Source: Oligoflexia bacterium
GTDB taxonomy: Bacteria > Bdellovibrionota > UBA1018
Assembly: GCA_014376785.1 (NCBI GenBank)
Contig: JACMQW010000012.1
Coordinates: 1 to 49,224, forward strand
Length of the DNA: 49,224 nucleotides
Reading direction: 5' to 3'
The translations under genes and the position numbers were made by a program. Of this stretch, positions 9,498 to 19,016 are shown piece by piece. Under the pieces are notes generated by a model. That model was not told where the DNA came from. It saw only the letters and a list, made by a program, of their open reading frames with translations, and did no database searches. Within the stretch, counting starts at the first letter, position 1, and each line of letters begins with the position of its first letter.

Positions 9498-9997
9498 AGC
9501 GCGAAATATTCCAAGCTTTCGTTCTGAAATTCGAGGCCGAATTAGCCGCGATGATGGAATCCGCAAAAGCGGCGCATGAAGCCGCCACGCATGAAGAATA
9601 TAAAGCGGAGGATTCCCACGACACGCGCGGGATCGAAGCGTCCTACCTGGCAGGCGCCCAGGCTGCGCGGGCAGCCGAACTGCGTAACGTGATTCTGGAG
9701 TACAAAGCTCTGGCGGCAGAAGGAGAGCGCCATTGTGCGACCGCAGCCGTGGGGGCGTTGGTGAAAGTTCAGCCACTGCTTAGCGAAGAAGATCCCAAAC
9801 CCCGGGGCACCGCGATTTCAGCAGTGGTCGCAGTAAGGGGTGGAGGCACCCAAGTCGAACTCGACGGAATCACTTATTCCGTTTTCACGCCGAATTCACC
9901 GATCGGTGAAGGCATTCTGGGAGCGATTCCGGGTGAGGAACTCGTCATCGAGTCGAAAGGTGGCAACCGCGCCTACCGTGTGGTGTCTGTCCTCTGA
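9494..9997 (+). CDS. GreA/GreB-like transcription factor
   Basis: 167 residues, starting at the ATGA overlap with the hydrolase gene. The first 75 residues are a predicted helical coiled coil with a charged turn (EEYKAEDSHD, about 34-43), which would correspond to the acidic tip that Gre factors insert into the RNA polymerase secondary channel. The C-terminal half ends with SPIGEGILGAIPGEELVI and YRVVSV, matching the Gre C-terminal FKBP-like domain pattern (SP.G.ALLG...GDEV). It differs from canonical GreA in having a long Ala-rich coiled coil and no standard N-terminal start. It likely acts on RNA polymerase, as an elongation factor or competitor (inference). Last gene before a strong terminator. 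Confidence 0.7.
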   Translation: MKREIFQAFVLKFEAELAAMMESAKAAHEAATHEEYKAEDSHDTRGIEASYLAGAQAARAAELRNVILEYKALAAEGERHCATAAVGALVKVQPLLSEEDPKPRGTAISAVVAVRGGGTQVELDGITYSVFTPNSPIGEGILGAIPGEELVIESKGGNRAYRVVSVL

Positions 9998-10004
9998 ATA
10001 AAAA

Positions 10005-10033
10005 AAGACCCGTTCCGAAGCGGAACGGGTCTT
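10005..10033. terminator. Bidirectional intrinsic terminator between convergent genes
   Basis: A perfect 13-bp inverted repeat (arms AAGACCCGTTCCG and its complement) has a 3-base loop. An A-run precedes it, which acts as a T-run for the opposite strand. It lies between the stop of the Gre-like gene and the stop of the lipoprotein gene on the other strand. Confidence 0.9.
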
Positions 10034-10056
10034 AAGGATTTACGCTATTTGGATGA

Positions 10057-11184
10057 CTACTTTTTCGCGCAAGGATTGACAGTCTTTGCGTTTGGAAGGA
10101 CGAAGTTTTCCGGGCTTAAAACTTTCCATCCACGGCCGAGAAGAGCGTGGTAGTTCGAAGTCGGTTCGGAAGCGGATTTCTTTCCGGACTCGAAATAGTA
10201 AGTGTCTCCACGTCCCATTCCGCACTCTTCCTCAGCGCGCGCTTCTGATGCTTTCTTTTCACGCCAGAGCATCATGAGTGCGATTCGAACTCTTGGCCCC
10301 TGGTAATAATTCATTCGAATCGGGATTTCTTCGCCGGCAGCGATGTGTAATCTCTTCGTTGAGCATCCAAGGGTGTTCCCATGAGTGCCGTCATTATCCA
10401 CCCATCGTTCGAACGATTTTCCGGTCATCGAAGGATCGAGGTCGAGAATGGCACCGTCGTCGGCCATGAGTGCGAACTCATAATCGCCCTCTTTGTCTTT
10501 TCCGGCCAACCTCACCCGTGATTCCGCCTGTACGGAGAAATATTCGATGAGGTCTTCACCATCGAGATTTTTCAACTTCGTTCCGGATGCACTATCCGCA
10601 AATCCTTCTGTGAAAGGACGGGTTGAGACATTCAGTTGGCTCAGAATTAACTTACTCGGCGAGACGACCACGTCCGGGGCACCGATCGCAAATGAAGTCG
10701 TCGAAAGTCCGCGGCTGATGGCTTCAGCGTTACTCGGCAGGTAGGTGAGTTTCGCTTCCAAGCCGTTTTCCGCAGAACCACCGGCGCTTCCACCGAATGG
10801 ATCACAAACCACCGAAGGCATCGGAACGGGCATCGGAGCCGAAGTCGGTGCCGGAACTGGCGCTGGATCGGAGGTTGGTACCGGAACTGGAGCTGGAACC
10901 GGAACCGGAACTGATGTCGGTACCGGAACGGGAACCGGCGCAGCAGTGGGCGCAGGCACTGGAACCAGCACTGGAGGTGAGCTCGGAACAGGAACCGGAG
11001 GGCTCCCTGGATTTGGGACCGCGATCGGTCCGCTGGAAGCAACCGGTGCAGGCACATTCAGATCCGGACCCCTATCGTTATTCTTTTGGGCGGAAATGAC
11101 GGAACTGAATCCGGTGTCGTTACAACCCTGCGAAACACTCGCTAAAACTCCCAAGAAAAAAGTGGTAAATAGAATACGTGACAT
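10057..11184 (-). CDS. Lipoprotein with Pro-Val-Pro linker and PA14-like domain
   Basis: 375 residues from the ATG at 11184; two upstream in-frame starts lack a better RBS. A hydrophobic signal ends in SVSQGC, a slightly irregular lipobox, implying a lipid anchor at about residue 21. Residues about 45-130 are low-complexity PVPVP, PAPT and PTSVPVPV repeats: a stiff extended spacer. The remaining globular part, with DGEDLIEYFSVQ, YEFALMADDGAILDLD, HIAAGEEIPIRMNYYQGPR and IALMMLW, fits the PA14 beta-sandwich pattern, where the D-D-G turn binds calcium and sugar in some members. A surface-displayed carbohydrate- or envelope-binding role is an inference. It converges on the dacB operon. Confidence 0.75.
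   Translation of the reverse strand: MSRILFTTFFLGVLASVSQGCNDTGFSSVISAQKNNDRGPDLNVPAPVASSGPIAVPNPGSPPVPVPSSPPVLVPVPAPTAAPVPVPVPTSVPVPVPAPVPVPTSDPAPVPAPTSAPMPVPMPSVVCDPFGGSAGGSAENGLEAKLTYLPSNAEAISRGLSTTSFAIGAPDVVVSPSKLILSQLNVSTRPFTEGFADSASGTKLKNLDGEDLIEYFSVQAESRVRLAGKDKEGDYEFALMADDGAILDLDPSMTGKSFERWVDNDGTHGNTLGCSTKRLHIAAGEEIPIRMNYYQGPRVRIALMMLWREKKASEARAEEECGMGRGDTYYFESGKKSASEPTSNYHALLGRGWKVLSPENFVLPNAKTVNPCAKK
10820..11010 (-). repeat. Degenerate tandem repeat encoding Pro-Val-Pro / Pro-Ala-Pro spacer
   Basis: On the plus strand the motifs GGAACCGG, GGAACTGG and GGCACTGG recur with 6-, 12- and 18-base periodicities. On the coding (minus) strand they spell alternating Pro with Val, Ala or Thr. 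Such repeats can expand or contract by slippage, so spacer length may differ between strains. Confidence 0.8.
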
Positions 11185-11233
11185 ATCGGCGTAAACCTCT
11201 CGTCCATTCATGACCGCGCCGACGTACAACTGA

Positions 11234-12448
<1,215 letters not shown>

Positions 12449-12544
12449 ACTGTTCCAATAGTTTGCGAGACGACGTCGCCTGATTTCAGGATGATGCGTC
12501 CGAACTTCGTTTCTATTCTAATCCGATCTTTCAGAGGAAAATTT

Positions 12545-12937
12545 ATGATGACCCGTTTATTCGCATCCGCCGCTCTTTTGGTTTCTTCGCTCGCATTCGC
12601 TGACGATGCGGCACTTCCGGCGGGGTCCACCGCAGTGGCCACCGCACCGAGTGCTCCCGGCACGGGCGCTATGCTGGTTCCTTTTGTCGCGATGTTCGCC
12701 ATCATGTACTTTCTGATGATTCGTCCTCAGCAAAAACGGATGAAAGCTCAGCAAGCCATGCTCTCCCAATTAAAAGATGGGGATGAAGTTTTGACGGCTT
12801 CCGGAATCCTTGGCAGAGTAAAAGGAATGACAGATGTGTTGGTGACGATTGAGATCGATCGGGACGTGAGCATGAAGGTCCTGAAATCCCAAGTGTCCCA
12901 AGTGATGAAAGACGGAGTGCCGGCGAAACTCGCTTAA
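12545..12937 (+). CDS. yajC: Sec translocase accessory protein YajC
   Basis: 130 residues from the ATG at 12545, where AGAGGAAAATTT is a clear RBS; the 12491 ATG lies in frame but is poorly placed. The protein has a signal-like hydrophobic N-terminus, an Ala/Pro-rich linker, then the YajC transmembrane segment followed by FLMIRPQQKRMKAQQ and a small cytoplasmic domain (DEVLTASGILGRV). A cleavable-looking N-terminal signal plus linker before the transmembrane helix is longer than the E. coli form. It associates with SecD/SecF, encoded next. Confidence 0.93.
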   Translation: MMTRLFASAALLVSSLAFADDAALPAGSTAVATAPSAPGTGAMLVPFVAMFAIMYFLMIRPQQKRMKAQQAMLSQLKDGDEVLTASGILGRVKGMTDVLVTIEIDRDVSMKVLKSQVSQVMKDGVPAKLA

Positions 12938-12942
12938 GCACA

Positions 12943-12985
12943 GGCGAAATCGCCACGCAACTGCATCGCGGAGCGTTGCAGTTGC
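12943..12985 (+). other. Two adjacent hairpins in the yajC-secD spacer
   Basis: A short hairpin (GGCG-AAAT-CGCC, 12943-12954) is followed by one with a perfect 9-bp stem (GCAACTGCA at 12957-12965, complement at 12977-12985). No T-run follows, so this is not a classical terminator. It may stabilise or attenuate the transcript ahead of secD. Confidence 0.5.
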
Positions 12986-13019
12986 TGACTGAAATTGTAT
13001 CTTGAAAGGATCATCGTCG

Positions 13020-14750
13020 ATGACGAAGGCATGGTGGGGGAAGTTCTGTCTTTTGGTGTTGAGTGTCGTTTTTTCGGTGCTTTACGTTTATCCGACGATT
13101 GCAAATCTGGATCCTGAAACATCGAAGTTTCCGGTGAAGCAGAAAATGAACATGGGACTCGATCTCCAGGGTGGGGTTTACCTCGTCCTCGGGGTGGACT
13201 TTAACCGTGTTTATAAAGAAGTGGTGGCTCGCCAAGGCACTGCTTTGATCGAACATTTCAAAGAGAAAGGCATCACGATTAATAGCGTGACCCCGCTCAC
13301 TGAAGGCGCTACGGCGGAAGATCCGATGCTGGAAGCGAAATTCGATCCGGCTCGCACGGAAGCTGTAAAAGAGATCCTCAAGAAAGATTACGCTACCCTC
13401 CGGTTGGTCGACGATAAGCCCGGAGTCACTCGACTCGGCATCGCAAGAGACTACAAGAACGACATTCGCGAAAAAACCCTCGCCCAGTCGATCGAAGTCA
13501 TTCGAAATCGGATCGATGAATTCGGGGTGAGTGAACCTTCGATCACGTCTCAGGGGACCGACCGAGTGGTGGTCGAACTTCCTGGGGTGAAAGATGTCGA
13601 CCGCGCGAAAGACCTGATCGGCAAGACCGCTCGGCTTGAATTCAAGATCGTGAACGATGGCGCTCTCTCCGAAGGCCAGCTCGCGGGAATGATTCAGAAA
13701 GCGGAAGAAGAAAACAAAATCAACTACGTCGAAGGAAAGACGGCTTTTTCGGATTACGCGAAGAAGATCAACGACGTCTTGAAAGCGAAAATTCCCCCCG
13801 GTTCGGAAATCGCGTTTGAGCGGGTAAAGGTGAGCCAGAATCCAGAAGCCGCCACTCAGCGAATTCCTTACCTCCTCTTTTCGAAAGCGGATGTGACTGG
13901 AGATGACCTTCAGGATGCAGGGGTTTCTCTGAACCCTGAGCGAAACACACCGGAAGTGACTCTGACGTTTAACCCTCGGGGAACCGTCGGATTCGATAAG
14001 CTCACGGGTGAACACACGGGAAAACGCCTCGCGATCGTCCTGGATAACATTGTGCACTCCGCACCCGTTCTCCAAACACGGATCTCGAATGGTCGCGCGG
14101 TGATCACTCTCGGTCGTGGGAATCACGATCAGATGATGCAAGAAGCGAAAGACATTTCGACCGTCTTACGCGCGGGAGCCCTTCCGACTCAGCTTGATTT
14201 TCTCGAGCAACGGGTCGTGGGTCCTTCCCTCGGCCAAGATTCGATTCACAAGGGATCGACCGCTGCCCTCATCGGGGCCGCGCTCGTTTTCCTCTTCGTC
14301 CTCTTCTATTATAAAAAATCAGGTGTGATTGCGGTCATCACGTTGCTGTTGAACGTTCTCTTCGTTCTCGCCTGCCTGGTGGGCTTAGAAGCAACGCTCA
14401 CATTGCCAGGGATTGCCGGGATTGCGCTCACGATCGGGATCGCCGTCGATTCTAACGTCGTGATCTATGAACGGATTCGAGAAGAACTCCGTCATGGAAA
14501 AGCGGTATCGGCTGCAATCGAGAGCGGGTTCCAAAAAGCTTTCCGGACCATCGTGGATGCGAACGTGACGAACGCCATCGCGTCCATCGTGCTTCTCGTC
14601 TACGGAACGGGTCCCATCAAAGGATTCGCCGTCACGATGCTCATCGGGATCGTCACCACGCTCTTTACTGCGGTCTTCGCTTGTAAAGTCCTTTTCGATT
14701 GGTACATGCACCGCCTCGAGCGGAATGGTGTGCGGACCCTGAGTATTTAA
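13020..14750 (+). CDS. secD: Protein translocase subunit SecD
   Basis: 576 residues from the ATG at 13020, preceded by GAAAGGA; a TTG at 13002 is an in-frame alternative. The first transmembrane helix is followed by the signature GLDLQGGVYLVL. The large periplasmic P1 region carries SIEVIRNRIDEFGVSEPSI and VVELPGVKD, and the head region carries APVLQTRISNGRAVITLG. Five further helices form the RND-like membrane part, with GIAGIALTIGIAVDSNVVIYERIREELR. SecDF uses the proton gradient to pull exported proteins through SecYEG. Length is normal. secF follows after 36 bases. Confidence 0.97.
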   Translation: MTKAWWGKFCLLVLSVVFSVLYVYPTIANLDPETSKFPVKQKMNMGLDLQGGVYLVLGVDFNRVYKEVVARQGTALIEHFKEKGITINSVTPLTEGATAEDPMLEAKFDPARTEAVKEILKKDYATLRLVDDKPGVTRLGIARDYKNDIREKTLAQSIEVIRNRIDEFGVSEPSITSQGTDRVVVELPGVKDVDRAKDLIGKTARLEFKIVNDGALSEGQLAGMIQKAEEENKINYVEGKTAFSDYAKKINDVLKAKIPPGSEIAFERVKVSQNPEAATQRIPYLLFSKADVTGDDLQDAGVSLNPERNTPEVTLTFNPRGTVGFDKLTGEHTGKRLAIVLDNIVHSAPVLQTRISNGRAVITLGRGNHDQMMQEAKDISTVLRAGALPTQLDFLEQRVVGPSLGQDSIHKGSTAALIGAALVFLFVLFYYKKSGVIAVITLLLNVLFVLACLVGLEATLTLPGIAGIALTIGIAVDSNVVIYERIREELRHGKAVSAAIESGFQKAFRTIVDANVTNAIASIVLLVYGTGPIKGFAVTMLIGIVTTLFTAVFACKVLFDWYMHRLERNGVRTLSI

Positions 14751-14786
14751 TTTCCATTTTTCCGCCTTATTACGGAGACAGACTGA

Positions 14787-15767
14787 ATGTTTGAAATCAT
14801 CAAACCGAATCTAAATATCGACTTCATGAGCAAGCGAAAGCTTTGGATGGGCCTCTCCCTCTTAGCAGTCGTCGGCACCCTTGCCTTGCTTTGGACGAAG
14901 GGCTTGAACTACGGGATCGACTTCACCGGTGGAGCCGAAGTGCAAGTCCAGGTTCCAAAAGACTACGACATCGGAAAAGTGCGGAATGCGCTTTCTGACG
15001 GTGGGCTGAAGAACTTTAAAGTTCAACAAATCGGTCTACCGGCCGACTCGACGTTTATCGTGAAAGCCCAGGGAGATGAGTCGACTCTGAATCAGACCTC
15101 GGCCCAAATTGACGGCATCTTGAAAAAAGAAATCACGACGGGTCCTCACCAAATCCAACGCGTCGATGTCGTGGGTCCAGCGGCAGGGTCGTCGCTTCGG
15201 ATGTCAGGTGTCCTCTCCATGGTGTATGCCATGATTTGCATCCTGATCTACGTCGCGATTCGCTTTGATGTGCGCTACGCACCCGGTGCGGTCATCGCCC
15301 TGATTCACGATGCCATGATTGTGACTGGGATTTTTATCCTCACCCAAAAGCAATTCGACCTTCAAATCCTCGCCGCCATCCTTGCGCTTATCGGATACTC
15401 GAACAACGACACGATCATCGTTTTCGACCGAATTCGCGAAACTCGGCATGCGCATCCGGAAATGTCGATCGTCCAAGCCGTGAACCGTTCGATCAACGAG
15501 ACGCTCGGCCGAACCATCCTCACCGCATTCTGCACCTTTCTCACGGTTTTCGCCCTCTGGGCTTTTGGTGGGAAAGCCCTCGCCGATTTCGCCTTCACTC
15601 TCATGGTCGGAATCATCGTCGGAACTTATTCTTCGATCTTTATCGCGAGTTCGGTGGTCGTTTACTTAGTGAACTACCACGATGCCCGCAACGCGAAGCA
15701 AAAGTCTGGCGCGGCAAAAACACGCAAGGCGTACACCGTTCGCCCTGATCCTAAGTTCTCTTCGTAA
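14787..15767 (+). CDS. secF: Protein translocase subunit SecF
   Basis: 326 residues, preceded by CGGAGA. The protein has helix 1 followed by the hallmark LNYGIDFTGGAEVQV, a short periplasmic domain, then five helices. These include VAIRFDVRYAPGAVIALIHD, GYSNNDTIIVFDRIRE and the conserved RSINETLGRTILTAFCTFL. It pairs with SecD in the proton-driven export motor. A short basic cytoplasmic tail ends the protein. recJ begins 5 bases after its stop, so the genes are probably cotranscribed. Confidence 0.97.
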   Translation: MFEIIKPNLNIDFMSKRKLWMGLSLLAVVGTLALLWTKGLNYGIDFTGGAEVQVQVPKDYDIGKVRNALSDGGLKNFKVQQIGLPADSTFIVKAQGDESTLNQTSAQIDGILKKEITTGPHQIQRVDVVGPAAGSSLRMSGVLSMVYAMICILIYVAIRFDVRYAPGAVIALIHDAMIVTGIFILTQKQFDLQILAAILALIGYSNNDTIIVFDRIRETRHAHPEMSIVQAVNRSINETLGRTILTAFCTFLTVFALWAFGGKALADFAFTLMVGIIVGTYSSIFIASSVVVYLVNYHDARNAKQKSGAAKTRKAYTVRPDPKFSS

Positions 15768-15772
15768 TCGTT

Positions 15773-17605
15773 ATGTTGGAACGTGAATGGCTCCCTCGTG
15801 ATGATCGATTCCTTTCTCCGGAAGGGGTTCGCCTCATGGGGGAGCTTTCCGCATTAACGGGGCTGGCACCGCTCACCGTTCGGCTTTGCCTTTCTCGAGG
15901 CCTGACTACAGCGGAACTCATTCAAGAATACGTTTCACCGAAGCTTGAACATCTGAAGCATCCTTCGACCATTAAAGACATGGACCTCGCGGTCACTCGA
16001 CTCGCAGATGCGAAAGAGAAGGGCGAGAAAATCCGGGTTTTTGGCGACTACGACGTGGATGGAACGACGGGCGCGGCGCTCCTCTCTTGGTTTTTTCGCG
16101 ACTGCGAGATGGATTTCACCGCGACCCAACCCGACCGTTTCAAAGACGGTTATGGTTTAAACATAAAAGCCGTCAGCGACGCGAAAGAAGCCGGCGCCTC
16201 CGTTCTCGTTACGGTCGATTGCGGGATCACGAGTTTCGATGCGGCAGAACGTGCGCGCGAACTTGGAATCGATCTCATCATCATCGATCACCATCAGATC
16301 GACTTGGTTCGGGGAGTTCCCCAGGCGTTCGCAGTTGTGAATCCGCAGCGAGCGGATGACTCCTCCGGGCTAAAAGAGCTCTGTGGTTGTGGGGTAGCAT
16401 TCTACCTCATTCGAGCCCTCAGAAGCGAAGGCCGCAAGCGCTCGTGGTGGCCCGCCGGGAAAGAACCGAACTTAAAGCAGCACCTCGACTTAGTGGTGCT
16501 CGCGACGGCTGCAGACATGGTCCCGCTCATCGGCGATAACCACATTTTAGTAAAGCAGGGGCTAGAGGTTTTGAAGGCCACGACGAAGCCAGGAGTCGCC
16601 GCCCTGCTCGAAACTTCGGGAGTCGCGCATCGGGATTTCGGACCTTCCCATTTAGGGTTTGCGATCGGCCCGCGCATCAATGCGTCTGGCCGCATGAGTA
16701 ATGCGTCCCATGCACTCGAGCTCCTCACGACGAAAGACGTTCGCCGTGCGGGAACCTTAGCGGCTGATTTGGAGCGGATGAACGTCGAGCGCCAAGATCT
16801 CCAAAATGCGATCTGGGACGAAGTTCGGTTGCGGGTCGAAGAAGGAATCGCGGCCGGAAAATACCAGCATGCCATTTTAGTCGGCGATGCAAACTGGCAT
16901 GAAGGCGTGGTCGGGATCGTCGCTTCAAAAGTGACAGAAACGTTTCGTAAGCCCGCCGCCGTGCTCGCGCTTCGAGAAGATTTCGGTAAAGGCTCCGTTC
17001 GTTCATGGGGAAGTAAGGATGTTTTAGAGGCGCTCCGGCGTTGCGCTCCTCATTTGAAGAGTTTTGGCGGCCATAAGTATGCGGCCGGACTTTCGGTCGA
17101 ACTCGAAAATTTCGACACGCTCGTCACCGCGTTTGATGAAGCGGTCGGATCGCTCGAAGTCGCAACGGGAATGGATAAACCGCTCCTCACGGAAGGCGAT
17201 GCGACAGTCGAGGAGCTGGATTTTAAAACGCTTCAAGAAATCGAGAAGCTCGGGCCCTTCGGTCCGGGAAATCCCGAGCCCATTTTCGTCGTGCGCGCAA
17301 AGCCGGTCACACATTCCGTGATGAAAGGACGCCATCTAAAACTATCGCTTGCGCCCGTACGTGCAGAAGGCGACCTGCGAAACTTCGCGCGCGGAGCACC
17401 TTCACTCATCGAAGCGGTTTGGTTTAATGCTGCGGAAAGAGATGCCACTTTTTCGGATGCGCTAAAAGGTCCGAGTTTATGGGCAGCAATTCCGGAAATT
17501 AACCGCTTCCGTGGAAAGTCGACGCCGACTTTGCGAGTGAAAGATCGGCGCGATCTGCCGTCTCCCGATTCGGCAGAGTCCTTACCGGGTGAAGTTACTT
17601 TTTAA
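15773..17605 (+). CDS. recJ: Single-stranded-DNA-specific exonuclease RecJ
   Basis: 610 residues. DHH-superfamily motifs are complete: VFGDYDVDGTTGAALL, VTVDCGIT and IIIDHHQ, with metal-binding Asp/His residues, and later GPRINASGRMSNASHALELL. The DHHA1 part carries GVVGIVASK, RSWGSKDVLEAL and FGGHKYAAGLSVE. A C-terminal OB-like portion contains GPFGPGNPEP and GRHLKLSL. RecJ degrades single-stranded DNA 5' to 3' in recombination and mismatch repair. The RBS is weak and the start lies just after the secF stop, so translation may depend on coupling. Confidence 0.95.
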   Translation: MLEREWLPRDDRFLSPEGVRLMGELSALTGLAPLTVRLCLSRGLTTAELIQEYVSPKLEHLKHPSTIKDMDLAVTRLADAKEKGEKIRVFGDYDVDGTTGAALLSWFFRDCEMDFTATQPDRFKDGYGLNIKAVSDAKEAGASVLVTVDCGITSFDAAERARELGIDLIIIDHHQIDLVRGVPQAFAVVNPQRADDSSGLKELCGCGVAFYLIRALRSEGRKRSWWPAGKEPNLKQHLDLVVLATAADMVPLIGDNHILVKQGLEVLKATTKPGVAALLETSGVAHRDFGPSHLGFAIGPRINASGRMSNASHALELLTTKDVRRAGTLAADLERMNVERQDLQNAIWDEVRLRVEEGIAAGKYQHAILVGDANWHEGVVGIVASKVTETFRKPAAVLALREDFGKGSVRSWGSKDVLEALRRCAPHLKSFGGHKYAAGLSVELENFDTLVTAFDEAVGSLEVATGMDKPLLTEGDATVEELDFKTLQEIEKLGPFGPGNPEPIFVVRAKPVTHSVMKGRHLKLSLAPVRAEGDLRNFARGAPSLIEAVWFNAAERDATFSDALKGPSLWAAIPEINRFRGKSTPTLRVKDRRDLPSPDSAESLPGEVTF

Positions 17606-17764
17606 ATAGCCACTGATGAACGTGAAATTTCATTAGCCGCATTTGAAATCAGATCAGCAAAAGTCTCCCACTCTAATACAGAGGGGGACTGAGCAAACGA
17701 CGCGCATCGTCTCGGTAGGGAATGCCTATTTTCTGAGCGTGAAAATTCGGAGAGAATGAAGTTA

Positions 17765-18307
17765 ATGGCACTTCGCTCTTCTTTTTTCTTCTCTGTTCTC
17801 TGTCTCGCAGTTGGTGGGACGATGATCGGCATTTCTGTCCCTCGCGGAGAAGCAGCCAGTTCAGATCCCGCGGCCCTTTCGAGTGCGAATCCAAGCCCCG
17901 CGATGTCGGGTATTCCTGAGCATGTGACGAAGGCAGAGGCTCGGAAAATTCGCCGCGCTCTATTCGAGTCGCTCGATAAAGAACGTGAAGCGTTGAAGCG
18001 AGAACAAAAAGAGGCAAGGTCTGCTTTCGATGGAAACCGTAAAGCTAAAAAAGCGGAATGGACTTCACGGGAGAACGAGGCGAGGCGAAAGTTTTTCGAT
18101 GAAAATGCGCACGGTCCCGAGCGCCGCCGGTATGTTTTCGAACTCAATGAGAGACGTCGAACATTTTTTTCAGATCTTAGGCGAGAGGAAAAAGAATTTC
18201 GTCTCGGGCAAGACGTTCGCTGGAAAGAAATGCGCGAAAAACAGCGCAAGCATTTGACTGAAGCTGAAAAGTCCTTGAAGCGCGGAGAGCGGCCCGAAGG
18301 AGCCTAG
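17765..18307 (+). CDS. Small secreted, charged coiled-coil protein, unknown function
   Basis: 180 residues from the ATG at 17765 (GGAGAG 9 bases upstream; ATG 17756 is too close to the RBS). A Sec signal peptide ends near PRGEAAS, so the product is exported. From about residue 55 on it is almost entirely Lys/Arg/Glu-rich helix, for example KAEARKIRRALFESLDKEREALKR split over heptads, with repeated R-R-x-F-F. The composition resembles periplasmic helical-hairpin proteins of the LTXXQ/CpxP type, but I see no diagnostic motif. Stand-alone gene after recJ. Confidence 0.65.
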   Translation: MALRSSFFFSVLCLAVGGTMIGISVPRGEAASSDPAALSSANPSPAMSGIPEHVTKAEARKIRRALFESLDKEREALKREQKEARSAFDGNRKAKKAEWTSRENEARRKFFDENAHGPERRRYVFELNERRRTFFSDLRREEKEFRLGQDVRWKEMREKQRKHLTEAEKSLKRGERPEGA

Positions 18308-18372
18308 CAAAAAAGTTCCTAGACCGAACTTATAACGAGTTCGGCACTTAACCTATTCTCATGGAGGAGAAT

Positions 18373-18897
18373 ATGATGTCTGTGCATGCAAAAATGCGGG
18401 TAATTACTCGTGGTTTAACTGTTTTGTCGGTTGTTTTCGGATCTTATGCAGTGAACGCGAATGCAGGGTCGACTTCGCAACTTCTACTCACGGCGACTTC
18501 CGACGCAATTAAGGGCGAGTGTAAAATTTCGCTCGTCGTGAATGCGGATGGAAAAGCCACGGATTTCGAGTACGTCACGCCGTCGGATCACGGGAAGTTT
18601 CCGATTTCGAGTTTGAAGGCAGGTATTATTTTACTCAAAGAAGCTGGCCAAAACGTCATGATTTTACGCTCGAATAAATTCGACGCAGGATCTGGTGGTG
18701 AATTAACCATGGATTACTTGGCGAGTGGAGTTTCTGGGAAGAGAGGCTCTGTCCTGCTCGGTCTCGAGCGCTCAGGTCAGAAATGGGAAGCGCTCGCGAA
18801 CGATTCCGCCGGTCGACGAGTGGTCACGAAAGCATTCCTTAAGGCGAAAAAGCTTTTTGGAAAGATTATTGGGATCGCTTCGATCACTCTGCAGTAA
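18373..18897 (+). CDS. Small secreted protein, unknown function
   Basis: 174 residues from the ATG at 18373, which has a near-perfect GGAGGAG 5 bases upstream; ATG 18361 would place the RBS inside the gene. A signal peptide is cleaved near VNANAGS. The mature part is beta-rich with a single cysteine (KGECKISLVV), LKAGIILLKEAG and a basic hydrophobic C-terminus (KAFLKAKKLFGKIIGIA). No family recognised. The strong RBS suggests high expression. Confidence 0.65.
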   Translation: MMSVHAKMRVITRGLTVLSVVFGSYAVNANAGSTSQLLLTATSDAIKGECKISLVVNADGKATDFEYVTPSDHGKFPISSLKAGIILLKEAGQNVMILRSNKFDAGSGGELTMDYLASGVSGKRGSVLLGLERSGQKWEALANDSAGRRVVTKAFLKAKKLFGKIIGIASITLQ

Positions 18898-19016
18898 CTT
18901 GATTTATCGTGAAAGAGGGGGAGGGCCCGCGCTACCGGGTCGTATCCACCCTTTTTAGAAAAATGATTCCAATTTCCTAGACGATTTCAGCTCAAGGCCT
19001 GATTCAGCTCCAGAAC

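Noticed and set aside
10745-11194. Gly-Thr-Gly repeat protein on the plus strand
   Set aside because: It is the reverse reading of the Pro-Val-Pro repeat in the lipoprotein gene; no signal or RBS.
13011-14141. 376-codon open frame antisense to secD
   Set aside because: It lies wholly under the strongly supported secD, is His/Phe/Arg-rich as expected from a reversed coding strand, and has no RBS or motif.
16402-16875. 157-codon open frame antisense to recJ
   Set aside because: Shadow of recJ; no independent evidence.
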